Shown here: piece by piece, positions 16,509 through 23,635 of the stretch
Position numbering within the stretch: the stretch's first letter is position 1
Layout of the letters: each line of letters begins with the position of its first letter
Source: Mycobacterium yunnanensis
GTDB lineage: Bacteria > Actinomycetota > Actinomycetes > Mycobacteriales > Mycobacteriaceae
Reading direction: 5' to 3'
Length of the DNA: 59,853 bases
Assembly (NCBI RefSeq): GCF_025823185.1
Contig: NZ_JACKVK010000012.1
Coordinates: 1 to 59,853, forward strand
Translations under genes and position numbers: made by a program
Notes under the pieces: generated by a model
Database searches by the model: none
What the model saw: the letters and a program-made list of their open reading frames with translations, nothing else
What the model was told of the DNA's origin: nothing

Positions 16509-17299
16509 CGAACGGGTCCTTCCGTGTCGTGCTGGTGAGTGAAGCGTGGTTCGCGCTTCTGGATGAACGCGGCAACGCCCTCGTGGGCGTCGGCGGAGCC
16601 GTAAATCGTTGCGATGGAATCAATCTCGGCTTGTCTTCCGGAACTCCTGCCGTGGAGGAGTCCGGTGTGGACGCAATGCTTCGAAGCGCGGAGCGCGAGC
16701 TGGGGCAGCGCTGCGAGCCGCTCGGCGATGCGCAGGGCTTCTGATTCTGCAGCGCGGTCGGGTACGACGAAGGTGACGAGACCCCAGTCGAGCGCCGTGG
16801 CGGCGTCAATGCTGTCGCCCAGCAGGAGAAGCCGTGTGGCACGGGTCGTTCCGATGAGCTGGGGCAGTCGTTGCGTACCCCCACCCGAGGCGAAGACGCC
16901 AACCTTCACTTCGGGTAGGCCGAGCACCGCCGACTCCTCGGCGACTCGAATGTCAGCGGTCAGTGACAGCTCGAGTCCTCCGCCGAGCGTCGTCCCCCGT
17001 AGCACCGCGACGGTCGGCTGCGGTATGGCGGCAAATGCGTCGTAGGCTTCGTGTTCGGCTTCGGATACCGCTCGTCCCGCCTCCGGGGTTGTAGGAAAGC
17101 CCTTGATGTCGGATCCGACCGAGAGCGACCGGTCACCGTGCGACGTCAGGACTACGGCCCGAATGTCCGATCGCCCGGTGACGTCGTGTGCGACGTCACG
17201 CAGCCTTGCGCGCATGTGGTTGGTGAGGGGGTTCAACGGCGGGTTGACCAGCCGAATGACGCCCACCGGTCCGATCTTCTCGAGCTCGACCTGACCCAC
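16505..17299 (-). CDS. Enoyl-CoA hydratase/isomerase (crotonase) family protein
   Basis: A 264-residue crotonase. Oxyanion-hole segments are SVGSDIKGF (about 61-69) and TTLGGGLELSLTADIRVA (about 104-121). Only one of the two usual catalytic Glu residues is obvious, in GLPEVKVGVF. The reaction may be hydration, isomerisation or C-C cleavage of an acyl-CoA. It is the first gene of the five-gene minus-strand operon; its start is 19 bp from operator copy 2, and its stop overlaps the CoA-transferase start. Confidence 0.88.
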   Translation of the reverse strand: MGQVELEKIGPVGVIRLVNPPLNPLTNHMRARLRDVAHDVTGRSDIRAVVLTSHGDRSLSVGSDIKGFPTTPEAGRAVSEAEHEAYDAFAAIPQPTVAVLRGTTLGGGLELSLTADIRVAEESAVLGLPEVKVGVFASGGGTQRLPQLIGTTRATRLLLLGDSIDAATALDWGLVTFVVPDRAAESEALRIAERLAALPQLALRASKHCVHTGLLHGRSSGRQAEIDSIATIYGSADAHEGVAAFIQKREPRFTHQHDTEGPVR

Positions 17300-17318
17300 C
17301 GTGCCTTACTCCGCCCTG

Positions 17319-17334
17319 AGGTAACCGGTTACCT
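17319..17334. promoter_or_regulatory. LacI-type operator, copy 2 (AGGTAACCGGTTACCT)
   Basis: Identical over 16 bp to the palindrome at 9729-9744. It lies 19 bp upstream of the crotonase ATG and would repress the minus-strand operon. Two identical long palindromes at opposite ends of one gene set are very unlikely by chance. Confidence 0.85.
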
Positions 17335-17701
17335 GCGTTGTGAGCGACGTTACAACGGCCGCCGAATTTAGGCAAGGGCCGTTCTCCTCTTAGCTGACGA
17401 GCGTGCAGGAAGCTGTTCAGAGTGGTCATCGGCAAACCGGATATCAACGTACGAAACAGACTGCTGCGCAACGTTATCGGGAAATACTAGTCACCAACGG
17501 CCTCGTCCTCGTCGTCGTCAGCATGTCTGCGGCGGCCTCCCATGAACGTGGGGTCCCGGCATCGTGTGGGACAGTCCCTGCTCAGTTGCCGGGCACGATC
17601 ATGACGACCCGTGCCTGGCCGTCGGTCGTCCGTTGATCCTTGCTGAACCAAGTGGCAGTCCACGTCGTGTTCACATCGATGAACCGATCGAAAGGAACCC
17701 C
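17335..17701. other. Intergenic region between crotonase and DoxX genes
   Basis: About 370 bases without a convincing gene. The left end carries the minus-strand promoter with the operator. The right end carries the DoxX ribosome site (AAAGGA at 17690-17695). Short frames inside lack start signals and family resemblance. Local composition is less GC-rich around 17440-17500, consistent with a promoter region. Confidence 0.5.
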
Positions 17702-18277
17702 GTGATCATCCAGTCCTCGTACATCCCAACTGCTAGCGCGGGCCCTCCGTCGACGGCCCGCGGCGGTGTCTTCGGCACGCGCTGGCTCCATGGCGCGGCC
17801 GTCGTACGCATTCTGTTCGGACTTCTCTGGGCAGTCGACGCCAGCTTCAAGTGGTCGCCGGGTTTTCGCGGGGGACAGACGCTGCCCGACGAACTCAGTA
17901 GGGCCGGGAAGGTCCAGACGCCCGTAATCCATCAATGGCTGGAACTCTGGAACACCGTCGCCCTGGCCAACCCCGGCCTCTTCGCGACCATGATGGCCAT
18001 CCTCGAGTCGCTCGCCGCCGTGGCCTTGATCTTCGGTGTCTTGTCCAACCTCGCGTTCATCGGAACGGCGGTGCTGTCGTTCGGCATCTGGTCGGGAGCC
18101 GAAGGGTTTCACCTGCCCTTCCACGCCGGTATGACCGATCTCGGCCCGTCGGCGGGATACGTCTTCGCCTCGCTTGCGCTGTTCTTCGCCGCGGCCGGGT
18201 CGACGTGGAGCCTCGACACCTGGTTGCGATCACGGCTCGGGCGGTTCAGCTGGCTGGCTGCCCCGGCGCTGTGCTGA
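17702..18277 (+). CDS. DoxX-like integral membrane protein
   Basis: A 191-residue protein with four predicted membrane spans and a DoxX-like first helix (RILFGLLWAVDASFKWSPGF). DoxX proteins are quinone-linked or redox-associated membrane components in many actinobacteria; the precise reaction is unknown for this branch. The start is GTG 17702, supported by AAAGGA 6 nt upstream. The upstream in-frame extension to 17564 is rejected as non-membrane, low-complexity sequence. It is followed on the same strand by an EthD-like and an NTF2-like gene, which may form one transcript. Confidence 0.75.
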   Translation: MIIQSSYIPTASAGPPSTARGGVFGTRWLHGAAVVRILFGLLWAVDASFKWSPGFRGGQTLPDELSRAGKVQTPVIHQWLELWNTVALANPGLFATMMAILESLAAVALIFGVLSNLAFIGTAVLSFGIWSGAEGFHLPFHAGMTDLGPSAGYVFASLALFFAAAGSTWSLDTWLRSRLGRFSWLAAPALC

Positions 18278-18337
18278 GCCGAGTATTCGAAATCCCGTCA
18301 TCTTCTCCTCGTCCCCCCTACGAAAGCGAGATCTACG

Positions 18338-18658
18338 ATGTCTGAAACCAAGCTCACGGTGATCTACGACAACCCCACCGATCCCGACGCCTTCGAAACC
18401 GCATACGTGGCAGACCAACTGGAGGCTGCCCGCAAGATTCCGGGGTATCTTCGCCTCGAGGCGTCAAAGGTGTGGCCCAAGGAGGACGGCACGCCGACAC
18501 CGGCGTACCGCATGATCGATCTGTACTTCGCCGACTACGACGCCGCCTGCCTCGCCGTGACTACGCCAGAGGCGGGGGCCTTCATCCAGGCGCTGTTTCA
18601 ACTCGCCGATGGTGGAGTGCGCATTCTGATGTCGGATGTCGAAGTGGCACAGGGCTGA
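18338..18658 (+). CDS. EthD-domain small protein
   Basis: A 106-residue protein with the ferredoxin-like dimeric alpha/beta barrel pattern of EthD proteins (KLTVIYDNPTDPDAFETAYVADQLEAARKIPGY). EthD was named from the ETBE-degradation cluster of Rhodococcus, and related small proteins act as lactone/cyclase-type or accessory factors. No cofactor motif is visible. It lies 60 nt after the DoxX gene and 52 nt before a secreted NTF2-like gene. Function in this group is unknown. Confidence 0.8.
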   Translation: MSETKLTVIYDNPTDPDAFETAYVADQLEAARKIPGYLRLEASKVWPKEDGTPTPAYRMIDLYFADYDAACLAVTTPEAGAFIQALFQLADGGVRILMSDVEVAQG

Positions 18659-18710
18659 CCGCACCCGGCACTGGCGCGGGACATGACTACCTCCAACTGG
18701 GAGCAGTGAG

Positions 18711-19238
18711 ATGAAGGAATCGACGAACCCGTCTGCAGCCATGATGAAGCGACGAGCGCGCATCGCCACGATGGCGCTGGTGAGCGGGGTTGGAATCGGT
18801 TTCGTGTCGATCGTCGGGAGTCCACAGGCGGTTGCCTCGCCGGGCAATCCCGGACTGACGGATCAGCAGCGGCAACAGATCGTCAGCGCATTTGCAACGG
18901 CCGTCGTACACGACGACCACGCCGGTATCGCCGCCACCGCGGCGCCCGACATCGTCTGGACGATTCCTGGTGAGAGCGTGGTATCGGGTCAGGTCAGCGG
19001 GGTCGACGCGGTCGCGAAGCTGGCCGACGTCCTGGCGCAGTACGGCCTGCGCATCGAGGTTCAAGGTTTTGCGTACGGAGTCGACACGGTAGCCGTCCGA
19101 CTGCACGACAGCGGCGAGCGCAACGGCAAGACGCTCGACCAGGATGTCGTCAACGTCTTGACCATTCGGAACGGCAAGGTCGCGAACGTCGCGGCGAACC
19201 TGGCGGACGTCGACCAGTTCGACGCCTACTTCTCGTGA
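18711..19238 (+). CDS. Secreted NTF2/SnoaL-like protein
   Basis: A 175-residue protein. An N-terminal signal sequence (RRARIATMALVSGVGIGFVSIV..., cleavage near VASP at about 42) precedes an NTF2-like domain: helix with VSAFATAVVHDDHAGIAATAAPDIVWTIPG, then VSGVDAVAKLADVL, then strands with VLTIRNGKVANVAANLADVDQFDAYF. The cone-shaped NTF2 fold serves as isomerase, cyclase or binding scaffold, and no catalytic residue set can be assigned. GGGAG lies 7 nt before the ATG. The domain is widespread as a cytosolic protein; export is the unusual point. Confidence 0.78.
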   Translation: MKESTNPSAAMMKRRARIATMALVSGVGIGFVSIVGSPQAVASPGNPGLTDQQRQQIVSAFATAVVHDDHAGIAATAAPDIVWTIPGESVVSGQVSGVDAVAKLADVLAQYGLRIEVQGFAYGVDTVAVRLHDSGERNGKTLDQDVVNVLTIRNGKVANVAANLADVDQFDAYFS

Positions 19239-19249
19239 CGCGGTCACGC

Positions 19250-19255
19250 TAGGGT
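19250..19255 (+). promoter_or_regulatory. -10 box (TAGGGT) of leaderless repeat-protein gene
   Basis: TAGGGT is followed by exactly 6 nt and the GTG at 19262. This leaderless arrangement supports the GTG as the true start although no SD is present. Confidence 0.5.
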
Positions 19256-19261
19256 TGGAAC

Positions 19262-19981
19262 GTGCAGATCGGACGGCGTTCGGCTGCGCAAAACCTGGTG
19301 CAAGAGCAGGTTTCCGCTCTCCGTCACCGGACGGTGTCCCCGCCACGGCGGGTGCTCCTACACACGGTGGTCGCGTGTGTGATCGCTTCTGCTGCCGTCG
19401 CCGGTGGGGTCGCCCCGTCGGGCAGGGCCCTTCCCGATTGCTTCGAAAACGGTGGCTACAACCCTCCGCCCTGCAGCACGTCCGCGCCAGGGTCCGACAG
19501 CAGTGAGACCTCGAGTGCCCCCTCAAGCACCAGCCCGACGTCGGCGACCCCGTCGGCGACCTCGTCGGTGAATGCGCCACCAGATTCTGCGGTGACGGCG
19601 TGTCAAGACCAGGGCGCCATGACCGTCGCCATCGGTCTGCAACCTCCCACCTGTAGGTCGACCCAGGGACCGAACACGCCACCGGATTCGGGGATGACCG
19701 CGTGTCAAGACCAGGGCGCCATGACCGTCGCCATCGGTCTGCAACCTCCCACCTGTAGGTCGACCCAGGGACCGAACACGCCACCGGATTCGGGGGTGAC
19801 CGCGTGTCAAGACCAGGGCGCCATGACCGTCGCCATCGGTCTGCAACCTCCCACCTGTAGGTCGACCCAGGGACCGAACACGCCACCAGATTCGGCGGTC
19901 GTCGCCTGTCAAAATCAGAATGCGATGAGCAATGCCCTTGGCCTCCAACCCGCTTCCTGTCCACCGTCGGCCAGAGGTTGA
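19262..19981 (+). CDS. Exported protein with four 34-residue Cys-pair repeats
   Basis: A 239-residue protein starting at GTG. A twin-arginine-free signal/anchor helix (LLHTVVACVIASAAVAGGVAP, about 32-52) is followed by a Ser/Thr/Pro-rich linker (about 73-105), then four 34-residue units of the form PPDSxVTACQDQGAMTVAIGLQPPTCRSTQGPNT. Each unit has two cysteines, so four disulfide-closed modules outside the membrane are likely. A related half-unit (LPDCFENGGYNPPPCST) precedes the linker. I do not recognise a named family. The first three units are almost identical at DNA level, so copy number may vary between strains. Confidence 0.75.
   Translation: MQIGRRSAAQNLVQEQVSALRHRTVSPPRRVLLHTVVACVIASAAVAGGVAPSGRALPDCFENGGYNPPPCSTSAPGSDSSETSSAPSSTSPTSATPSATSSVNAPPDSAVTACQDQGAMTVAIGLQPPTCRSTQGPNTPPDSGMTACQDQGAMTVAIGLQPPTCRSTQGPNTPPDSGVTACQDQGAMTVAIGLQPPTCRSTQGPNTPPDSAVVACQNQNAMSNALGLQPASCPPSARG
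19577..19978 (+). repeat. 102-bp tandem repeats (about 3.9 units)
   Basis: Units start at 19577, 19679, 19781 and 19883. Units 1-3 differ at only a few bases near their starts, while unit 4 has diverged. The period is a multiple of three, so gain or loss of units keeps the reading frame. Confidence 0.92.
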
Positions 19982-19987
19982 GAGCGG

Positions 19988-21022
19988 CTAGAAGGGTTGG
20001 TGAATGCCGGTAGTCCGAAAGCGGCTGCGGTACGTACTCGGGGACACGCCCAGCGCGCGCCGAAAGGTGCGTCGCATGGTGTCGGCTGAACCAAAGCCGG
20101 CGCGGCGCGCCACTGCTTCCTGCCCGTGATCGCCGGTCGCGAGCAGCACCTTCGCCGCCTCCAGCCGCGCCTGCTCGACGAATCGCGCCGGGGTCATCCC
20201 AACCTGAACGCGGAACATGCGGACGAGGTGCCGTTCGCTGACCGCCGCCCGATCGGCCATGGCCGCGATCGAGTGGTCGGCAGCCGGGTCGGCGACCACC
20301 GCGTCGAGGATCTCGCGCAAACCGCCCGACACGGGCAGTTCCGATTCAGTCCAGACGCTGAACTGAGCCTGGCCGCCTGGCCGTTGAAGGAACACCACCA
20401 TCCAGCGGGCCACCCGCCGGGCTACGTCGGGACCGAAGTCGCTCTCCACCATGGCAAGGCCGAGGTCGATGCCCGCGGTGATGCCGGCACCGGTGATGAA
20501 CCGGCCGTCTTTTACGAAGAGCGAATCGGGTACGACCTCGACGTCGGGGTAGAGCCGCGACAGCTCTTGGCAGTGCGCCCAGTGGGTGGTCGCGCGGCGG
20601 CCGTCGAGCAGGCCCAGCGCCGCCAGGACGAACGCCCCCGTGCATACCGAGGCGACGCGGCGCGCTCGCGGCGCCAGGTCGCCGACCATCTGCAAAGCCT
20701 CCACTACGGCGTCCGGCGTCTTCTCCTCCGGGATGTCGTGTTCACCGGGGGTGAAGTAGAAGTCGGGTGGTACTCCGCCCGGCACGATCAAGGTGTCGAA
20801 CCGCTCTGGCACGTCGGCCATCGCCATGTCGACGTTCAGTGAGACGAACGACGTCGTGGCGGCAGCCCTGCCGGTCGGGGACACCAGGGTGACCTCGTAG
20901 TTGGCACCGAAATCGTTTGCCCGGGCGAAGATTTCGAGTGGCGCCGCGACGTCCTGCAAGGTGACCTTGTCGTACAACGCGAACACCACGGTCTTGGGCG
21001 CCTTCGGCTCGATGTCGGACAC
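19988..21022 (-). CDS. GlxA-family transcriptional regulator (DJ-1/PfpI domain plus AraC HTH)
   Basis: A 344-residue regulator. An N-terminal DJ-1/PfpI-like domain with SVCTGAFVLAALGLLDGRRATTHW carries the nucleophile-elbow Cys. The C-terminal AraC-type double HTH ends HGQEAVARRAGFGSADTMRRTFRRALGVSPSTYRSRF. GlxA-type regulators respond to small metabolites, often nitrogen compounds. The GTG at 21022 is chosen because GGAAGGAC lies 9 nt upstream; the frame is open to 21190 but that extension would leave only 3 bp to the divergent gene. It is divergent from the nitrile hydratase operon and its likely regulator. Confidence 0.88.
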   Translation of the reverse strand: MSDIEPKAPKTVVFALYDKVTLQDVAAPLEIFARANDFGANYEVTLVSPTGRAAATTSFVSLNVDMAMADVPERFDTLIVPGGVPPDFYFTPGEHDIPEEKTPDAVVEALQMVGDLAPRARRVASVCTGAFVLAALGLLDGRRATTHWAHCQELSRLYPDVEVVPDSLFVKDGRFITGAGITAGIDLGLAMVESDFGPDVARRVARWMVVFLQRPGGQAQFSVWTESELPVSGGLREILDAVVADPAADHSIAAMADRAAVSERHLVRMFRVQVGMTPARFVEQARLEAAKVLLATGDHGQEAVARRAGFGSADTMRRTFRRALGVSPSTYRSRFRTTGIHQPF

Positions 21023-21154
21023 CTGCGGCTGTCCTTCCCGTGGCCCGTGAGGTGAGGCCAACGTAGTCTTGGGTTTCTCGGACGGCAACGCGAGCGGGCC
21101 GACGTCCGAAATCGCCCGATTCATGTCCGGACCTGACGGGCAGGGCAATGCCGA

Positions 21155-21167
21155 CGTAATGCTTACG
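21155..21167. promoter_or_regulatory. Short inverted repeat CGTAA-TGC-TTACG in the nitrile hydratase promoter region
   Basis: A 5-bp arm repeat 26 bp upstream of the DUF1097 gene and about 130 bp from the GlxA-type start. It is the only clear dyad in this divergent promoter region and could be an operator. The short arms make this tentative. Confidence 0.3.
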
Positions 21168-21193
21168 AAACCTCCTGACTCCAAGCTCATTTC

Positions 21194-21733
21194 ATGGACT
21201 CACGGACAGCCTTGACGCTGAGCATCGGTGTACTCGGCGGCCTCGCGGTCGCTCTCACCGCCGACGTCATCACGGTGCCCATCTGGGTGGTGTTCCTCGC
21301 ATGGGCGTCGTTCTTCTTCGTCGGGGGCGGCGTCGCCGGCTGGGTCAGGTCGGTGTCGTCGAACATCGTCGGCGTCGTGATCGCGTCGGCCAGCTTGTTC
21401 GCCGCCCACCTCATGGGCGGCAGCCTGCTGGTGACCGCGATCGCGGTGGGCGTCGGCAGTGCGATCATGGTGCAGGCATCGTGGGTGCCGCTGCTGGCGA
21501 CCACCCCTGCCGTCGTGATCGGGTTCGCCTCCACGGTGTCGACGGTCGCCGGACGCGGCCATGACGTCACCGTCGTCACCATTTCCCATCCCGGCTTGGT
21601 CGCCGCCGTCGCCTGCATTCTCGGAGCGAGCTTCGGCTTGCTCTCGGAGTACCTCGCGACCGTCATGACCAAGTCAGCCGGCGCCCCCGCCACGAGTTCC
21701 GTCCCCCCGCCGATCGAAGGAACGCCCGCATGA
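21194..21733 (+). CDS. DUF1097-family membrane protein
   Basis: A 179-residue protein with about five membrane spans and the DUF1097 pattern (PIWVVFLAWASFFFVGGG, near residues 29-46). The family includes Escherichia coli YcdZ, an inner-membrane protein of unknown role, often near transport or catabolic genes. Its stop overlaps the nitrile hydratase beta start by 4 nt (ATGA), so it is translated with the enzyme. I infer a role in uptake of nitrile, amide or cobalt; the sequence does not decide among them. Confidence 0.8.
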   Translation: MDSRTALTLSIGVLGGLAVALTADVITVPIWVVFLAWASFFFVGGGVAGWVRSVSSNIVGVVIASASLFAAHLMGGSLLVTAIAVGVGSAIMVQASWVPLLATTPAVVIGFASTVSTVAGRGHDVTVVTISHPGLVAAVACILGASFGLLSEYLATVMTKSAGAPATSSVPPPIEGTPA

Positions 21734-22464
21734 AACTGCAGCACTATCTCGGTGGCCTCGAAGGCCTACCGGAACCACTGGAGATGGAACGGCGTGTCTT
21801 CGTCGAAGATTGGGAGAAGCGCATCTTCGGCATTCACGTCGCCATGATGGGGCTGTCGAAGCACCTCGGCACGGCGCTGCCCGAGTACCCCATCGACGGT
21901 GTGCCGACTGCCTTTCAGGACGAATGGACGTGGGCCGACCTGCGCACCGGGGCCGAGGCCATGAACCCGTTCGACTACTTCAAGTTTCGCTACTACGAGA
22001 AGTGGTTGGGTGGCATCACCCAGTTCTTCGTCGACAAGGGTTACGTGACCGAAGAGGAGCTGGCCGCCAAGGTCGGGGGCCTCACCCCGGCGACTGGTGC
22101 ACCCGAAGCGGCCATCGACGATCAGGTGATCGCCTACCTGCGGCTGGGCGACAGCCCGCGGCGCGATGTCGCGCATCCGAAGTTTCCGATCGGCTCTGCC
22201 GTCGAGATCGCCAATCCGTCCACCGACGCACACAGTCGGCTGCCGGGCTACCTTCGCGGCCGCACCGGAACCGTGGAGCGCGTCTTCGAGGGCGACTACG
22301 CCTACTTCACCCACACCGGTGACGGAATCGGCGAACCCATGCCGATCTACATCGTCGAGTTCGAACCGACCGACATCTGGGGACCGCGCGCCGAGGCGGG
22401 CCCGGAGAAGCTCTACGCCGAGCTGTTCGAAGCCTATTTGGCGCCCATCGAGGAGGAATCATGA
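21730..22464 (+). CDS. nthB: Nitrile hydratase subunit beta
   Basis: A 244-residue subunit of usual length. The N-terminus MKLQHYLGGLEGL and the region FEKRIFGIHVAMMGLSKHL-like (about 26-47) are typical, as is the C-terminal SH3-like domain with LPGYLRGRTGTVERVFEGDYAYF (about 168-190), which contacts the alpha subunit near the metal. Nitrile hydratase converts nitriles to amides in the cytoplasm. The beta-before-alpha order is usual for cobalt enzymes. The stop overlaps the alpha start by 4 nt. Confidence 0.95.
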   Translation: MKLQHYLGGLEGLPEPLEMERRVFVEDWEKRIFGIHVAMMGLSKHLGTALPEYPIDGVPTAFQDEWTWADLRTGAEAMNPFDYFKFRYYEKWLGGITQFFVDKGYVTEEELAAKVGGLTPATGAPEAAIDDQVIAYLRLGDSPRRDVAHPKFPIGSAVEIANPSTDAHSRLPGYLRGRTGTVERVFEGDYAYFTHTGDGIGEPMPIYIVEFEPTDIWGPRAEAGPEKLYAELFEAYLAPIEEES

Positions 22465-23081
22465 CCGACCAGTTCGCCTATCCACCCGACCGTGAAGAGG
22501 CCAGCGCCAAGAAGGTCGCCGCCCTGGAGGCCCTGCTCATCGAGAAGGGCGTCATCACCCCGCAGACCGTGGACAAGGTGCTCGCCTACTTCGAGACCGA
22601 GATGACACCGCTCAACGGCAAGAAGATCGTCGTACGGGCTTGGAAGGATGCGGCTTTCGCCGAGAAGGTCGTCGCAGACACACCCGCGGCGATTGCCGAG
22701 ATGGACCTGCCCGACGGTATGGCGGGTGCCGAAGGCGAGCACCTGCAGGCGGTGGCCAACACCTCGGGGGTGCACAACTTGGTCATCTGCACCCTGTGCT
22801 CGTGCTTCCCCTGGCCGGTGCTCGGACTGCCGCCCTACTGGTACAAGGACCCCACCTTTCGGGCCCGGGCGGCCCGGGAACCGCGCAAGGTGCTCGCCGA
22901 AGTCGGGGTCGACTTGCCCGCCGATACCGAGATCAAGGTGTGGGACTCCAGTGGGCATTCGCGGTGGTTCGTCATTCCCGAGCGGCCCGCTGGCACCGAA
23001 CACTTCACCGACGACATGCTGATGGACCTGGTGACCACTGAAGCGATGATTGGCGTCGCATTGGCCGGGCCGGCGTCATGA
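22461..23081 (+). CDS. nthA: Nitrile hydratase subunit alpha, cobalt type
   Basis: A 206-residue catalytic subunit. The metal-binding claw is C110-T-L-C113-S-C115. Thr at the second position marks the non-corrin cobalt class, while iron enzymes have Ser. The two inner ligands are normally oxidised to Cys-sulfinic and Cys-sulfenic acids. It forms a heterodimer or heterotetramer with the beta subunit and hydrates nitriles to amides. The next gene encodes the activator, overlapping by 4 nt. No amidase gene lies nearby, so the amide must be used by an enzyme encoded elsewhere or exported. Confidence 0.96.
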   Translation: MTDQFAYPPDREEASAKKVAALEALLIEKGVITPQTVDKVLAYFETEMTPLNGKKIVVRAWKDAAFAEKVVADTPAAIAEMDLPDGMAGAEGEHLQAVANTSGVHNLVICTLCSCFPWPVLGLPPYWYKDPTFRARAAREPRKVLAEVGVDLPADTEIKVWDSSGHSRWFVIPERPAGTEHFTDDMLMDLVTTEAMIGVALAGPAS

Positions 23082-23389
23082 TGCTGCACGAGACCTGCAC
23101 CACCGACCAGGCCGCACCGCAGTTCGACCACGATTGGCAGCGGCGGGCGTTCGGGCTGGCGCTCGCGCTGTCGGAGTTTCGACACTACGACTGGAGCGAA
23201 TTCCAAGAGGGCCTCATCGCGACGATCGGAGAGTGGGAGGCTGCGCCGGAAGCCGAACGGGGGCAATGGGAGTACTACGACCACTGGGTCGCCACCCTCG
23301 ACAAGCTCGTCGACCGCCACCACTTGTTGACGGCCCCGGTTCTCACCGATGCCAACGACCACGCCGTTGCCCACGACCACGACCATTAG
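23078..23389 (+). CDS. Nitrile hydratase activator/cobalt chaperone (p14K-like)
   Basis: A 103-residue accessory protein that resembles the beta-subunit N-terminus (FDHDWQRRAFGLALALSEFRHYDWSEFQEGLIATIGEWE). It matches the p14K/NhlE self-subunit-swapping chaperones, which deliver cobalt by exchanging alpha subunits. Its tail is His/Asp-rich (DHAVAHDHDH), a likely cobalt-binding extension. It overlaps nthA by 4 nt and precedes the cobalt permease genes by 12 nt. Confidence 0.92.
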   Translation: MMLHETCTTDQAAPQFDHDWQRRAFGLALALSEFRHYDWSEFQEGLIATIGEWEAAPEAERGQWEYYDHWVATLDKLVDRHHLLTAPVLTDANDHAVAHDHDH

Positions 23390-23401
23390 GAGGACGACCA
23401 G

Positions 23402-23635
23402 ATGAACCCCGCCACCCCTGCCATTCCCGCCCTGCCGACTCCGCGCGTCGACGCGCGCGGGATCGCCGCCGCCGTTGCCACGCCCGCGTGGCTCGCGGCG
23501 GTGACGCTTCTCGCGCTGACCGCCTACTACTTCCTCGGCTTCGACCAGGGCGCGGTGTCGGTCTTCGGTTCCGACACCCATGTTCACGAGTTCGTGCACG
23601 ACGCGCGTCACCTGCTGGGGTTTCCGTGCCACTGA
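23402..23635 (+). CDS. cbtB: Cobalt transporter subunit CbtB
   Basis: A 77-residue protein with one membrane helix (AWLAAVTLLALTAYYFLGF, about 30-48) and the C-terminal CbtB metal-binding segment HVHEFVHDARHLLGFPCH. CbtB works with CbtA as a cobalt importer, usually found next to cobalamin genes or under a B12 riboswitch. Here it is embedded in a nitrile hydratase operon, which suggests dedicated metal supply. AGGA lies about 10 nt upstream of the ATG. Its end overlaps the CbtA start by 10 nt. Confidence 0.93.
   Translation: MNPATPAIPALPTPRVDARGIAAAVATPAWLAAVTLLALTAYYFLGFDQGAVSVFGSDTHVHEFVHDARHLLGFPCH

Noticed and set aside
18687..19964. 425-codon minus-strand frame opposite the repeat protein
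   Set aside because: It owes its length to the 102-bp repeats, which are open in several frames. It has no signal peptide or domain, and its plus-strand counterpart has a promoter and signal peptide.
19577..19978. CRISPR array suggested by regular repeats
   Set aside because: The units are contiguous without spacers, 102 bp long and coding in frame. No cas genes are present.
23050..23625. Long plus-strand frame upstream of cbtA reading as an N-terminal extension of 190 residues
   Set aside because: It lies across nthA, the activator and cbtB in another frame and is Arg/Pro-rich shadow sequence. The GTG at 23626 gives a normal CbtA.
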